Below are positions 1 to 9,154 of a stretch of DNA of 64,000 nt, piece after piece. The DNA is taken from assembly GCF_019042735.1 (NCBI RefSeq), contig NZ_JAHQCR010000036.1:44872-108871 (forward strand), given 5' to 3'. The translations under genes were made by a program, and so were the position numbers. The stretch's first letter is position 1, and each line of letters begins with the position of its first letter. The stretch comes from Evansella alkalicola. GTDB taxonomy: Bacteria; Bacillota; Bacilli; Bacillales; Salisediminibacteriaceae. Below the pieces are notes generated by a model. That model was not told the DNA's origin, searched no databases, and worked only from the letters and a program-made list of their open reading frames with translations.

Positions 1-122
1 TGCCATCGTTTTAGTTATTTGCCACAGCACTTTATTAGTTATTTATCGGAAAAACTTTTTGGCACTCTTAGAAAAGAAGCCCATTATTAAAATCCCAGAT
101 ATACCATCAAGCTAACAGTATT
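1..122. other. Window edge, no gene seen
   Basis: AT-rich sequence downstream of the glycerate kinase stop codon. I see no open frame with a ribosome binding site and no clear terminator hairpin. Confidence 0.5.
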
Positions 123-1277
123 TTAGCCGTTTATATTATTGTTTCTTCCTAGTTGGTATAAATCCAGCGTCCTTTTTACCGCATTATATAACAACAACTC
201 ACTCTCCTTCATGGCCTCGTGAAGGGGCATTGGCCTGTCTACAATTGGAACGACAGCAGAAATTCCCTCAGCTCGGACTCGATCCTCCCCTTCACCAACT
301 GCACCTGTAAATGCAATGACAGGAACACTTTGCGCTTTTGCTAGCCTCCCTATACCTACAGGAACTTTCCCGTAAAGACTTTGTCCATCAACCCTTCCTT
401 CTCCTGTAAAAACAAGGTCGCAATTTTTCAAATGCTTCGCAAAGTGAGATGTCTCGACGACAATGTCCAAGCCACTACGGAACTCCACGTCCAATAATGA
501 TTTCAGCATAAAACCAATACCTCCAGCAGCCCCGCTGCCAGGTGAATTCACCATATTTTTTCCTAAAGCATCTATAACCACCTTAGAAAAATGAACCATT
601 CCTGCTTCAAATGTCTCGATTTGATCCGCTGTGACACCCTTTTGTGGGCCAAAAACACGAATCGCCCCATTATCCCCGAGTAAAGGGTTCGTCACATCAG
701 AGGCTACTACAATTTTTACATCATATAGCCTTCGATCTATGTGCCTAGTGTCTATTCGAGCAATACGACCGAGCTCCCCTCCGACACGATGCATTTCAAC
801 GCCATCATGGTCGAAAACCTTCAGACCTAGGGCTTGAAAGAGACCAACACCAGCATCCACAGTCGCACTCCCACCAAGTCCTAAAATGATCGACTTGCCC
901 CCACGGTTGAGGGCATTTAAAATGAGCTGTCCCGTACCAAATGTTGTTGCACGAGCTGGGCTCTTCTCCTCGTCACTTAAAAGAGGTAATCCTGATGCAG
1001 CTGCCGTTTCAATAACAGCTATTTTCCCCTCTGGAATCCACCCATAATACGTTTCAATATCTCGTCCCAAAGGATCCTCCACGTTACAAAAGATCTTCTT
1101 GCTATTGGGAATTCCCAATAGGATCGCATCAACGGTTCCTTCTCCCCCATCTGCCATGGGAATTTCTAACACCTCTATGTTTTCATCAAAAGAATTAATC
1201 GCTCGCTTCATGATAGATGATACTTGTATATTTGTGAGTGAGCCCTTGAAAGAGTCAGAAGCAACAATAATCTTCAA
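123..1277 (-). CDS. glxK: Glycerate kinase (GlxK/GarK family)
   Basis: Cytoplasmic kinase that phosphorylates D-glycerate with ATP, feeding glycerate into lower glycolysis. The 384 residues are full length for the family. DSFKGSLT lies at residues 8-15, a GLGGSATVDAG glycine-rich motif near 135, and GEGRVDGQSLYGK in the C-terminal third; all are family signatures. The start is a TTG (1277-1275) preceded at good spacing by GGAGG. The gene stands alone on the minus strand: the gene upstream (GGDEF protein, beyond 1405) has its own terminator at 1352-1393. Nothing nearby makes or takes up glycerate, so the source of substrate is not evident from context. Confidence 0.93.
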   Translation of the reverse strand: MKIIVASDSFKGSLTNIQVSSIMKRAINSFDENIEVLEIPMADGGEGTVDAILLGIPNSKKIFCNVEDPLGRDIETYYGWIPEGKIAVIETAAASGLPLLSDEEKSPARATTFGTGQLILNALNRGGKSIILGLGGSATVDAGVGLFQALGLKVFDHDGVEMHRVGGELGRIARIDTRHIDRRLYDVKIVVASDVTNPLLGDNGAIRVFGPQKGVTADQIETFEAGMVHFSKVVIDALGKNMVNSPGSGAAGGIGFMLKSLLDVEFRSGLDIVVETSHFAKHLKNCDLVFTGEGRVDGQSLYGKVPVGIGRLAKAQSVPVIAFTGAVGEGEDRVRAEGISAVVPIVDRPMPLHEAMKESELLLYNAVKRTLDLYQLGRNNNING

Positions 1278-1351
1278 CCCAATCCCCCTCCTTCTTCATC
1301 AACGACATTTACATCTATCATACTACGAATTCTATAGAATTTAACTCCTAC

Positions 1352-1393
1352 AAAAAAGTCAGGGTTGCTTTTTACGTTAGCAGTACCCCGACT
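1352..1393 (-). terminator. Terminator of the GGDEF gene
   Basis: On the minus strand AGTCGGGGT pairs with ACCCTGACT (one mismatch) and is followed by six T. It lies just after the stop of the diguanylate cyclase. Confidence 0.7.
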
Positions 1394-1404
1394 AATAATT
1401 AACT

Positions 1405-2424
1405 CTATTTCAATACCCTAATCTGATTCTTCCCATCATTCTTCGAGCGATATAACAGCTTATCTGCTTCAGATAAAACCTTTAAGACATCATAATTTAA
1501 ATCAGCTGCTTCCACTACACCTGCACTAATTGTAATTTTCAATGCTTGTTTATCATAAATAAATGATTCCTCTTCAATCATTATTCTAATGGATTCCATT
1601 ATTTCACTGGCTTCATTTTTTTTAAAACCTTTAAGAATGATTAGCAATTCATCTCCGCCCCATCTTACAACCGATGCATTTTCTGGCAGATTGTTTTTCA
1701 TCAAAGTGGCTATTTTTTTCAAAATGAAATCTCCAAATAAATGACCATGTTTGTCATTCACCGTTTTAAAATCATCAATATCACAAAAGCAGATACTGAC
1801 AGGACTACCTGTATCCTTTGCCTCAAGCAACTGTTCTTCAATCATCTGCTCCCCTGTTTTTTTATTATATAAATTTGTTAAGTAATCAATTTTCAAATGA
1901 TACGCCATATGTCTTAATCGAACCTGCAAAAACATAACGCTATAACCTAACGTAAAATAAGAAATAATATAGACTCCTGCCCTAATCCACTCCGTAAACT
2001 CTGCATTTGAAAAATACATATTAAGCCCTGTATAAACGACTCCAAGCATAATAATCCAGAGAATGGCCCCATGTCTCACCCTTGACATAACCATTGCAGC
2101 AAATGAAATAGATGGCAAATAATACATTGGCATGAACGGACTATCCTTATGTCCAGTCAAGGAAATCATAATAAATACAATCGTGATATTAATAGTACAT
2201 AGTATTAAAACATATAAGTCCCTGCCATCATTAGCACTATATTTTCCAAGAAGATAATTCACTATAAAGGCAAACACAAATAATATATTTAGCCATATTG
2301 ATATGGTTGAGTCCGTTCCCCAATAATAACTTACAACTATAAAATAGAGGATATTTTGTAAAGTAATAAAAATCATCATAAATCTTTTTTCTGTATTTTC
2401 AATCTGGTTTATTCTCTTTTCCAT
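1405..2424 (-). CDS. Membrane-bound GGDEF diguanylate cyclase
   Basis: Probably makes cyclic di-GMP from two GTP at the membrane. Residues 1-170 hold about six hydrophobic segments with no recognisable extracellular sensor domain; residues 175-339 are a GGDEF domain. The active-site motif reads GGDEL (256-260), a variant usually compatible with activity, and the metal-binding FCDIDDFK (213-220) and DYLTNLYN (180-187) blocks are present. No RxxD inhibitory site is visible before the motif, so product inhibition by the usual I-site is unlikely. The ATG at 2424 follows GGGGGGAG. This is one of two c-di-GMP turnover genes in a window that also carries three c-di-GMP-type riboswitches. Confidence 0.9.
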   Translation of the reverse strand: MEKRINQIENTEKRFMMIFITLQNILYFIVVSYYWGTDSTISIWLNILFVFAFIVNYLLGKYSANDGRDLYVLILCTINITIVFIMISLTGHKDSPFMPMYYLPSISFAAMVMSRVRHGAILWIIMLGVVYTGLNMYFSNAEFTEWIRAGVYIISYFTLGYSVMFLQVRLRHMAYHLKIDYLTNLYNKKTGEQMIEEQLLEAKDTGSPVSICFCDIDDFKTVNDKHGHLFGDFILKKIATLMKNNLPENASVVRWGGDELLIILKGFKKNEASEIMESIRIMIEEESFIYDKQALKITISAGVVEAADLNYDVLKVLSEADKLLYRSKNDGKNQIRVLK

Positions 2425-2632
2425 CTATGTCTCCCCCCTCGTTGCGTCCATTAGACCTTTCTATATATAAAATGTATATACAAATTGTAATTACAAGATA
2501 ATACTCCCACCTTAAGTATAAACTATGGTATTTGTTTAGGTATATAGTTCTATCATCTCCACCTGAATATAAGTATGAAATACCTATATTTAACTTTTTT
2601 ATGTACTTTTTGCTCATTATTTGCTCTTCACT

Positions 2633-2675
2633 ATAAAAAAAGCATTTTCAAGATTATGCTGATCTTGAAAATGCT
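2633..2675 (-). terminator. Terminator of the ZIP transporter gene
   Basis: Perfect 14-bp stem (AGCATTTTCAAGAT and its complement) with a short loop, followed on the minus strand by seven T. Confidence 0.9.
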
Positions 2676-2700
2676 CTCAGAAATTATTCATCAAATTCCA

Positions 2701-3528
2701 TCACAGATAATGTAACCAAAGGGAAATAAACACACCAATCGAGGTTACAAAACCTACAGTTGGTCCACCTTCCCGGTACGCTTCTGGCATCATCGTCGAT
2801 GCAATCATTGCAATAATGGCGCCACCTGCAAAACAACTTACGATGGCTTTGATATCATTTGAGGCCATTTCTAGTAAAGTGGCCCCTGCTAAAGAACATA
2901 GTGCGGAGAAAAACACAACAAGAAACCATAAAAAAAGAATCTTTCTGGTGGAATATCCACTTTTTTGAAGACCAACAGTACTGGACAGCCCCTCTGGGAT
3001 ATTACTAATAAATATCGAAACGACTAAAGCAAGACTTACGCCTCCTCCTCCAATAAGGCTCATACCAATCATTGCTGACTCAGGCAAAGTGTCCATAACA
3101 GTCCCAATAAATATCCCTTTTCCTGAGCTCGAACCTTTAGAAGACGAGTGATCGCTTTTTTTGGTTGAAGGCTTATGAAAAAGTGAAGTTGTCCCTACTC
3201 CACCGTTTGTCGCTTCCCGTGCCTCATTCCCTTGTTCCTGCGTTCTTTCAGAGTTCTTTCTCTGTTGGCCACCCCGATGGGAGACAAAATAATCCAAGAC
3301 CGTAAATACCAGAGCACCACCTAAAAATCCGATTGCCACCTCCAAAAAACCACTAATTTCTAATGACTCCTCTAACAATTCATACGTTGTGGCACCTATC
3401 AAAGCGCCAGTCCCTAGAGCCATAATGTAACCAATAATTCTTCTAGGGATCGTAAACTTAAGTACAACTAACGCTCCAAGTAATGTAGCTGAAGCTGCAA
3501 TTGTTCCCCACATAATGGCGTTCCACAT
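2701..3528 (-). CDS. ZIP family divalent metal transporter
   Basis: Inner-membrane carrier of the ZIP family, likely importing zinc or another divalent metal. About eight hydrophobic segments are visible in 275 residues. The metal-site helix reads SNIPEG (family consensus HNIPEG or SNIPEG), followed by a second metal helix with MMPEAYREGG. Between the third and fourth membrane segments is a long polar loop (about residues 88-145) rich in Ser, Lys, Arg and Gln with one short His run, the usual variable cytoplasmic loop. The gene ends in a strong terminator and is preceded by the large stem-loop array at 3602-4483, so its promoter must lie in the short space between 3528 and 3600 or inside the array. 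Confidence 0.85.
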   Translation of the reverse strand: MWNAIMWGTIAASATLLGALVVLKFTIPRRIIGYIMALGTGALIGATTYELLEESLEISGFLEVAIGFLGGALVFTVLDYFVSHRGGQQRKNSERTQEQGNEAREATNGGVGTTSLFHKPSTKKSDHSSSKGSSSGKGIFIGTVMDTLPESAMIGMSLIGGGGVSLALVVSIFISNIPEGLSSTVGLQKSGYSTRKILFLWFLVVFFSALCSLAGATLLEMASNDIKAIVSCFAGGAIIAMIASTMMPEAYREGGPTVGFVTSIGVFISLWLHYL

Positions 3529-3601
3529 ACAGGAGTCGCCCCCTAATTTACATTCTCCTTTAATACCATTTTCATTTATGGGGGAAAATATGCAGATAAT
3601 A

Positions 3602-4483
3602 AACTTCAGAACGGTCGTTATGAGCTCTCGGCACTCGGCTTATCGACAGTTTTGCTTGCGATTCCTAAAATCTGTCGGTATCAGCTCGTTTTATCGACAG
3701 ATTTGCTTGTGGAAAACTCAAATCTGTCGGTATCAACCAGCTTTATCGACAGTTTTACTCGTGGAAAACTCAAATCTGTCGGTATGAGCTCGCCTTATCG
3801 ACAGTTTTACTCATGAAAAACTCAAATCTGCCGGTATTAACTCGCTTTATCGACAGTTTTACTCTTGAAAAACTCAAAACTGTCGGTATCAGCTCTCCTT
3901 ATCGACAGTTTTACTCATGAAAAACTCAAATCTGCCGGTATTAACTCGCTTTATCGACAGTTTTACTCTTGAAAAACTCAAAACTGTCGGTATCAGCTCG
4001 CCTTATCGACAGTTTTACTCATGAAAAACTCAAATCTGCCGGTATTAACTCGCTTTATCGACAGTTTTACTCTTGAAAAACTCAAATCTGTCGGTATCAG
4101 CTCGCCTTATCGACAGTTTTACTCGTGAAAAACTCAAATCTGTCGGTATCAACCAGCTTTATCGACAGTTTTACTCGTGAAAAACTCAAATCTGTCGGTA
4201 TCAACCAGCTTTATCGACAGTTTTGCTTTTGAAAAACTCAAATCTGTCGGTATCAACTCCCTTTATCGACAGATTCACTCCTGAAAAATTCAAATCTGTC
4301 GGTATCAACTCCCTTTATCGACAGATTCACTCCTAAAAAATTCAAATCTGTCGGTATTAACTCGCCTTATCGACAGATTTACATGCGGAATTTTCAAATC
4401 TGTCGGTATCATCCCGCCTTATCGACAGTTTTACTCGTGAAAAACTCAAATCTGTCGGTAAGAGCTCGGTTTATCGACAGTTC
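3602..4483 (+). repeat. Stem-loop array A1: 17 units of exactly 52 bp
   Basis: Seventeen copies of TATCGACAG starting at 3641, each followed by a loop of about 24 bases and then CTGTCGGTA, which pairs with it (9 bp, one G-U wobble on the plus strand). Fifteen of the sixteen spacings between copies are exactly 52 bp; one is 51. Loop sequences differ between units but keep their length. Because each CTGTCGGTA can also pair with the next TATCGACAG, two alternative hairpin registers are possible. The same family recurs at 31901-32151 and 39464-40075 in the same orientation. No protein is encoded convincingly; function unknown. Confidence 0.95.
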
Positions 4484-4527
4484 ACACAATCTCAATTTCC
4501 CCGCCGCATTTCATGTAACAAATCTAT

Positions 4528-4577
4528 AAAAAAAATGGCTATGCCAACACCACAATAAAGGGTGTGACATAGCCATT
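4528..4577 (-). terminator. Terminator of the first sugar-binding lipoprotein gene
   Basis: AATGGCTATG pairs with CATAGCCATT with an inner imperfect stem, followed on the minus strand by eight T. Confidence 0.88.
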
Positions 4578-4613
4578 CTTATTTATCCTTTATTCGATTA
4601 GAAAATGGTTATC

Positions 4614-6344
4614 TTACCATTCTCCCCTTACACGAGCTTGAACTACTTCTGTAAAGAATGCTTCATACTCATCTACATCAAGTTGACGATAAGCATTTAC
4701 AAAATCTTCCCACTCTGATTCGAAGTCAGCTGGGTCAGCTAATACGATACGTGCATAGTGACGCTTTTGTAATTCTTCTGCTCTCTCTTCAAAAATTTGA
4801 ATTGGAGAACCTTGCTCAATGTTTGCACTCCAAGCAGGATACCAAGGACGATCTTGTGGTTGAGCAAATAATTCTGCAAACATACTAATGTCATATGCAT
4901 CTAAAATTTCTCTGTCACTTTCAGTATACTCAGCTAGAGCAACTTCAGGTTGACGACGAGGTTCAACAGCATTCCCATCAGAGAATGAACCATTGATACG
5001 TGGCCAATCCCACTCAAATACTGTCATACCAATATCTTGTCTTAAGCTTTCGTCTTGCATAAGAGCAATTTGCTCATCTGTACGATAGAAGTAACCATCT
5101 TCATCTACGTTGTAGTGCTCTCCTTCATAACCCCACATGATAAGCTTTTGGTTTTCCTCTCTTACAAGGTTATCCCAGAATTGAATAATACGCTCTGGAT
5201 TTTCAGCATTAACAGTTATAGCTGCACCACGATTTCCTGTAAATGCTGGTGGATCTATATATTGATCTTCAATACCTTCATCAAATACGATTGGTAAAGC
5301 CATAAACTCTTTATCTGGGTCTCCTGCATCTCTCAATGCATTACGTGCGTCCCCAAACTGCCAACCATAGTCAAAGAATCCTAATACACGACCAGAAGAT
5401 AGTTTTCCTAAATACTCATCATAGTTCATAACGAACATTTCTTGATCTAGGTATCCTTCTGCGTTTAGTTCATTTAACTTCTGTAAATAACGCTTTGCAT
5501 GTTCAGAATCAGCATAAACAGTTGCTTCATGCGTATCCATGTCAATCATTACGCCACCATCGTTTGGATAACCAGCTAAATGGTTCGGAATGTTAGAGAA
5601 AGCAAAGAATCTCCAGTCATACGTTAAACCAGTAAATGGAATCGTATTCATTCCATCAATTTGAGGATTATCATCAGCGTATTGAGTAATAAGATCAAAA
5701 TATTCATCTAAAGTTGTGACTTCAGGGTATCCATTTTCTTTAAGTACGGCTCTTTGAATCCAGAAAGCACCTTGGTCAATGTTTGCCATTGGCTTGAATT
5801 CATTTACATTAGCACCAAACGGAATCCAGAAAATTTCTCCGTCCATTTTCATTTGGTCAAGGTAAGGACCATACGCTTCTAGAATGTGAGGACCATGCTC
5901 TTCTAGTAAGTCATCTAGTGGAATGAATGCTTCTGCATCATATAGTGCGTCAATTGCAGAGTCAGGAACGATTACATCTGGGTAATCTCCACTTGCTATC
6001 ATAACACCAACTCGTTGGTTTACGTCTCCAACGTTATGCTCTAACTGGAAGTTAACACCAGTTTGTTCTTCAAATAGTTGTCCTAATTCTGTTTCATTTG
6101 TATTAATGTCGCGTCCAGTTCCTCCAGCATTAAAGAAGGAATATGTTACAACTGGTTCTGTTTGATATCCAGTAGACGCTTCTCCTTCATCTCCATCAGC
6201 ATCATCAGTGTCTTCACCAGCATCTTCTGTCTCAGGTGTGTCATCTTGGTCATCTGTGTCAGCATCCTCGTCTGTTGAACATGCCGCAAAAACTAAAACC
6301 AATGATAACATTAATAATAACAACCAACTCATTCTCTTAAACAT
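4614..6344 (-). CDS. Sugar ABC importer solute-binding lipoprotein (LplA/LipO type)
   Basis: Lipid-anchored extracellular binding protein that would capture an oligosaccharide for an ABC importer. The 576-residue precursor begins with a signal peptide and the lipobox FAAC (Cys21), then an Asp/Glu-rich linker of about 40 residues and a large family-1 solute-binding domain. It is closely similar to the lipoprotein at 13573-15297 over its whole length, including the shared C-terminus ending RVRGEW. Neither gene has permease genes beside it; LplB/LplC-type permeases normally sit next to such genes. It lies downstream of the GH43 xylosidase but 577 bp away, with its own cre site and terminator, so it is probably its own unit. 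Substrate is inferred as a xylan or arabinan fragment from context only. Confidence 0.9.
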   Translation of the reverse strand: MFKRMSWLLLLMLSLVLVFAACSTDEDADTDDQDDTPETEDAGEDTDDADGDEGEASTGYQTEPVVTYSFFNAGGTGRDINTNETELGQLFEEQTGVNFQLEHNVGDVNQRVGVMIASGDYPDVIVPDSAIDALYDAEAFIPLDDLLEEHGPHILEAYGPYLDQMKMDGEIFWIPFGANVNEFKPMANIDQGAFWIQRAVLKENGYPEVTTLDEYFDLITQYADDNPQIDGMNTIPFTGLTYDWRFFAFSNIPNHLAGYPNDGGVMIDMDTHEATVYADSEHAKRYLQKLNELNAEGYLDQEMFVMNYDEYLGKLSSGRVLGFFDYGWQFGDARNALRDAGDPDKEFMALPIVFDEGIEDQYIDPPAFTGNRGAAITVNAENPERIIQFWDNLVREENQKLIMWGYEGEHYNVDEDGYFYRTDEQIALMQDESLRQDIGMTVFEWDWPRINGSFSDGNAVEPRRQPEVALAEYTESDREILDAYDISMFAELFAQPQDRPWYPAWSANIEQGSPIQIFEERAEELQKRHYARIVLADPADFESEWEDFVNAYRQLDVDEYEAFFTEVVQARVRGEW

Positions 6345-6446
6345 ATAACTTCCCCTCTCAAGTAAGTAATTGTCCCTTTTTTTTGATGAGATTTAAAAAC
6401 ATAATGAAACTATTATTATCCTATTTGAATCACCCCTTTCAAAGCA

Positions 6447-6464
6447 TCATAAAGCGCTTACATA
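6447..6464 (-). promoter_or_regulatory. CcpA cre site upstream of the binding-protein gene
   Basis: The minus strand reads ATGTAAGCGCTTTATG, close to the CcpA cre consensus with its AAGCGCTT core. It lies about 105 bp upstream of the lipoprotein start. Carbon catabolite control is inferred. Confidence 0.65.
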
Positions 6465-6795
6465 TGAGATAAAAAAATATATTTAGAATAAATTATTAAA
6501 AAATAGTAAAATATCAAACTAAATTCTCATTCGAACATCTTTAGATTTCAACCTATAAACTAAATGAATTGTCCGTATGAGTTTATTATATTTCAACTAC
6601 AAAGTAATAGCAACATATTTTTTAAATTTCGACAAAAAACTTATATGACGGTGACAAAAGCGTTAAAACATATGGGAAAATTGGACATTCACTCCCAAAA
6701 AAGTAAACCCTTTATATTTTTAAACTATAACTTTACTTTATAAGGTTGACACAAAGACTAGTTTTCCTAATGGTCATAAATTAGCACAGCTGAAA

Positions 6796-6824
6796 AACTT
6801 GTATGGTAAAAGTACATACAAGTT
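6796..6824. promoter_or_regulatory. Inverted repeat AACTTGTATG/CATACAAGTT
   Basis: Perfect 10-bp arms separated by nine bases. Similar half sites (ACTTGTA and TACAAGT) occur upstream of the paralogous lipoprotein gene at 15482-15505, with a different spacing. Could be an operator or the GH43 transcript end; there is no T run. Confidence 0.4.
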
Positions 6825-6920
6825 CCGCTTATAATTATAAGTAAATTAGGTATTTTATTCATCCAAAAGACCTACAGGAATTAAATCCTATAGGTCAGTT
6901 ACAATTAACAATGAATATAT

Positions 6921-8528
6921 TTATTCTATCTCTTCATACTTAAAATAATCAAAATCCCCATGCAAATTGCGTCCAGTTAAATCTTGTACACACATACCAA
7001 TGAAGGCTCCTGTAAAACCTTGATCTAGGATGTAGCCATTTACAAACTGATCCGCATGTTCATCAGAAATAGTTGTTGCATCTAGTATAGGGCCTAACTT
7101 AATCCAATCAGTGCCATTGCTAGAATAATAAAATTGTAGATCAGCTTCACGAATCTCCGCTTTTAGATAACACCGATCCCAACTGTCTATAGATAATCTA
7201 CCTTCTGATGGCTCATCATATATCCCTTTGGTATTGGAAAGAATGCCAATACATTTTCCTAAATCCTCATCATGGCTCACATGCAAGTAATAGTAGTTTT
7301 TCGTATTATAATAGTATATAAGACCAGCCAACTGCTGAAAGCTATCAGGTTCAAATTCTACAACCGTTTCCACATTAATATTAAATGCTTGCTGCCTTCG
7401 CGCAATTAAGCTCTGCCTATGAAGGGAATTGAGTGATTCTCTTCCATATAACCTTAAAAATCCAGGTCGTTCTGTTAACGATGCCCAGCTATCTTCTATA
7501 GGAACACGTAAGGAATTAAAGTGAATGTTCAATTCCTTATTTTCGAAGTCATCAAGAGGTGATTCCTTTACAAATGGGTGTTCAGGTAGATTTGGCGCTT
7601 GAACCTTCACTTGTGCATCTCCATGCTTACCACCAACAACCCGAAGCCAGCCTTCCTCAGACCACTCACATTTTTGTATTGCAGTTTCCCTACCTAGAAT
7701 ACTCCGCTCAGAAGGGTAGAGGAAACGACTGCATAAATGAGCTAGATACCACTCGCCATTCTGTGTCTCCACCAAGCTACCGTGCCCTGCTTTTTGCAAT
7801 GTAAGATGGGCTTTATTTGCTGAAGTGAGCATCGGATTTTCTGGATCCACTTCGTAAGGACCTTCAATGGAGCGTGATCTTGCCATTGTAACAGCATGGT
7901 TTACCCTCGTCCCACCTTCTGCAGTCATCAAGTAGTACCACCCATTAATTTTATAAATGTGAGGTGCTTCCGTTAAACCTAGTTCAGATCCTTTGAATAT
8001 ATTTTTTATTGGACCTACTAATTTTTTCTCCGCCTCAGAGTATTCTTGAAGTAAAATACCACCGAAGCGATTCTTCCCCTTTCGATGATCCCAAACCATA
8101 TTCACAAACCACTTTTGACCATCATCGTCATGAAATAAAGATGGATCAAATCCACTACTATTAAGGTAGATTGGCTCTGACCATGGCCCTTTTATATCCG
8201 TCGCTGTTACGAGGTAATTATGTGTATCCTTAAAGCCACCAAAGTGACTTTTAACATCTGTGAAAATAAGGTAATACGTTCCATTATCGTAGCTAAGGCA
8301 CGGTGCCCAAACACCACCGGAATCAACATTTCCTTTTATATCTAACTGACTCTTCCTTGAAAGTGGGTGCCCGATCAACTTCCAATGAATCAAATCTCTA
8401 GAATGGTGAATCTGTACACCTGGGAACCATTCAAAAGTAGAAGTAGCTATATAATAATCATCTCCAACTCGAATAATTGATGGATCAGGATTAAAGCCAG
8501 GTAAAATGGGGTTAGTAATCTGTGACAT
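6921..8528 (-). CDS. xynB: GH43 beta-xylosidase / arabinofuranosidase
   Basis: Cytoplasmic glycosidase expected to release xylose (possibly also arabinose) from short xylo-oligosaccharides. No signal peptide is present. The N-terminal five-bladed propeller of GH43 spans about residues 1-320: FNPDPSII near residue 12 carries the catalytic base Asp, GFDPSLFHDDDG the pKa-modulating Asp, and GLTEAPHI the general acid Glu. Residues 330-535 form the C-terminal beta-sandwich typical of the XynB subgroup. Length 535 matches the family. The ATG at 8528 follows GGAGGG. It lies between two blocks of carbohydrate genes but has long gaps on both sides, so is probably transcribed alone. Confidence 0.92.
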   Translation of the reverse strand: MSQITNPILPGFNPDPSIIRVGDDYYIATSTFEWFPGVQIHHSRDLIHWKLIGHPLSRKSQLDIKGNVDSGGVWAPCLSYDNGTYYLIFTDVKSHFGGFKDTHNYLVTATDIKGPWSEPIYLNSSGFDPSLFHDDDGQKWFVNMVWDHRKGKNRFGGILLQEYSEAEKKLVGPIKNIFKGSELGLTEAPHIYKINGWYYLMTAEGGTRVNHAVTMARSRSIEGPYEVDPENPMLTSANKAHLTLQKAGHGSLVETQNGEWYLAHLCSRFLYPSERSILGRETAIQKCEWSEEGWLRVVGGKHGDAQVKVQAPNLPEHPFVKESPLDDFENKELNIHFNSLRVPIEDSWASLTERPGFLRLYGRESLNSLHRQSLIARRQQAFNINVETVVEFEPDSFQQLAGLIYYYNTKNYYYLHVSHDEDLGKCIGILSNTKGIYDEPSEGRLSIDSWDRCYLKAEIREADLQFYYSSNGTDWIKLGPILDATTISDEHADQFVNGYILDQGFTGAFIGMCVQDLTGRNLHGDFDYFKYEEIE

Positions 8529-8564
8529 GCCATTCCCTCCAATAAAATTATTATTTCTAAATCA

Positions 8565-8645
8565 TGAGCGATTGTCGCGCGCTCTCGTAGCCTATGTGGC
8601 AGCGCGTAGCTTCACCAGCTGCCCGCGCAGCCTACAGCGAATATA
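8565..8645. repeat. GC-rich dispersed-repeat remnant
   Basis: A GC-rich island in AT-rich intergenic DNA, with CACCAGCTGCCCGCG resembling CACCAGCCGCCCGCGG of the MITE-like elements at 36435 and 44390. It is a decayed or related fragment upstream of the GH43 gene. Confidence 0.4.
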
Positions 8646-8688
8646 ATTACATTACATCATCATGACTCATTTCCCGTTAGTCATAGTT

Positions 8689-8729
8689 TAAAAAACGATA
8701 TCGGCAATCTAGTAAATAAATTGCCGATA
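8689..8729 (-). terminator. Terminator of the dehydrogenase/VOC operon
   Basis: TATCGGCAAT pairs perfectly with ATTGCCGATA; a T run follows on the minus strand. Confidence 0.85.
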
Positions 8730-8757
8730 GCAAAGCGTTTAACGTAAAACGCATATA

Positions 8758-9150
8758 TTAGATTAGATCCTTTTGGTCCACATTAAACTCAATTAAGTTA
8801 TCATCAGGATCAGCACAAAAAATCTGTGCAAAACCACTTTTACTAAATCTTTTCTCTACAATCGAGACACCTTGATCCTGTAAGTATTTCAATGTTGCTT
8901 CATAATCCTTCACTCGGACCGCAAAATGACCATCCTTACTTTCCACTTGACGATCATATCTTAAGGTCTTTGACTCTGGGTATACAATTAAGTGGAGCTG
9001 TTGCTTTCCTATACTGTACCACGCTCCAGGAAAGTCAAAGTCTGGCCGCTTCATTTCCTCAAAACCAAGGATGTTACTATAAAAATGCTTCGCTTTATCA
9101 AGGTCAGTTACTGACAAACTCACATGATGAAGCTCTTCTATTTTAATCAA
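8758..9150 (-). CDS. VOC-superfamily protein (glyoxalase-like)
   Basis: Single-domain vicinal-oxygen-chelate protein of about 130 residues, small enough to work as a dimer. ELHHVSLSVTDLDKAKHFY at the N-terminus is the classic first beta-alpha-beta module, and the C-terminal FCADPDDNLIEF ends with the second metal-ligand Glu. I set the start at the TTG (9150-9148), because GAGGGGTG sits six bases upstream and the longer frame runs back into the preceding gene. The ribosome binding site overlaps the stop of the dehydrogenase upstream, indicating translational coupling. The substrate is unknown; it may isomerise or dioxygenate an intermediate made by the neighbouring dehydrogenases. Confidence 0.82.
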   Translation of the reverse strand: MIKIEELHHVSLSVTDLDKAKHFYSNILGFEEMKRPDFDFPGAWYSIGKQQLHLIVYPESKTLRYDRQVESKDGHFAVRVKDYEATLKYLQDQGVSIVEKRFSKSGFAQIFCADPDDNLIEFNVDQKDLI

Positions 9151-9154
9151 GTTA

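Larger units (their letters stand above)
6345..6920. other. Long upstream region of the binding-protein gene
   Basis: This 576-base AT-rich gap carries the cre site at 6447-6464 and a 10-bp inverted repeat at 6796-6824. No open frame with a plausible ribosome binding site is seen. A long leader or a distal promoter for the lipoprotein gene is possible. Confidence 0.5.

Noticed and set aside
2399..2617. 72-residue minus-strand ORF upstream of the GGDEF gene
   Set aside because: Overlaps the GGDEF start and its ribosome binding site region, has no ribosome binding site of its own and no recognisable domain.
3515..3787. Small plus-strand ORF at the ZIP gene start and array A1
   Set aside because: Overlaps the start of the ZIP gene and consists mainly of array sequence.
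3602..4483. CRISPR-like array
   Set aside because: Direct repeats alternate with short segments, but the segments between repeats are near-identical across units, the repeats form long tandem 52-bp units, and no cas genes are present.
6744..6775. Plus-strand promoter with TTGACA
   Set aside because: TTGACA is present, but there is no -10 box at 16-18 bp and no plus-strand gene follows.
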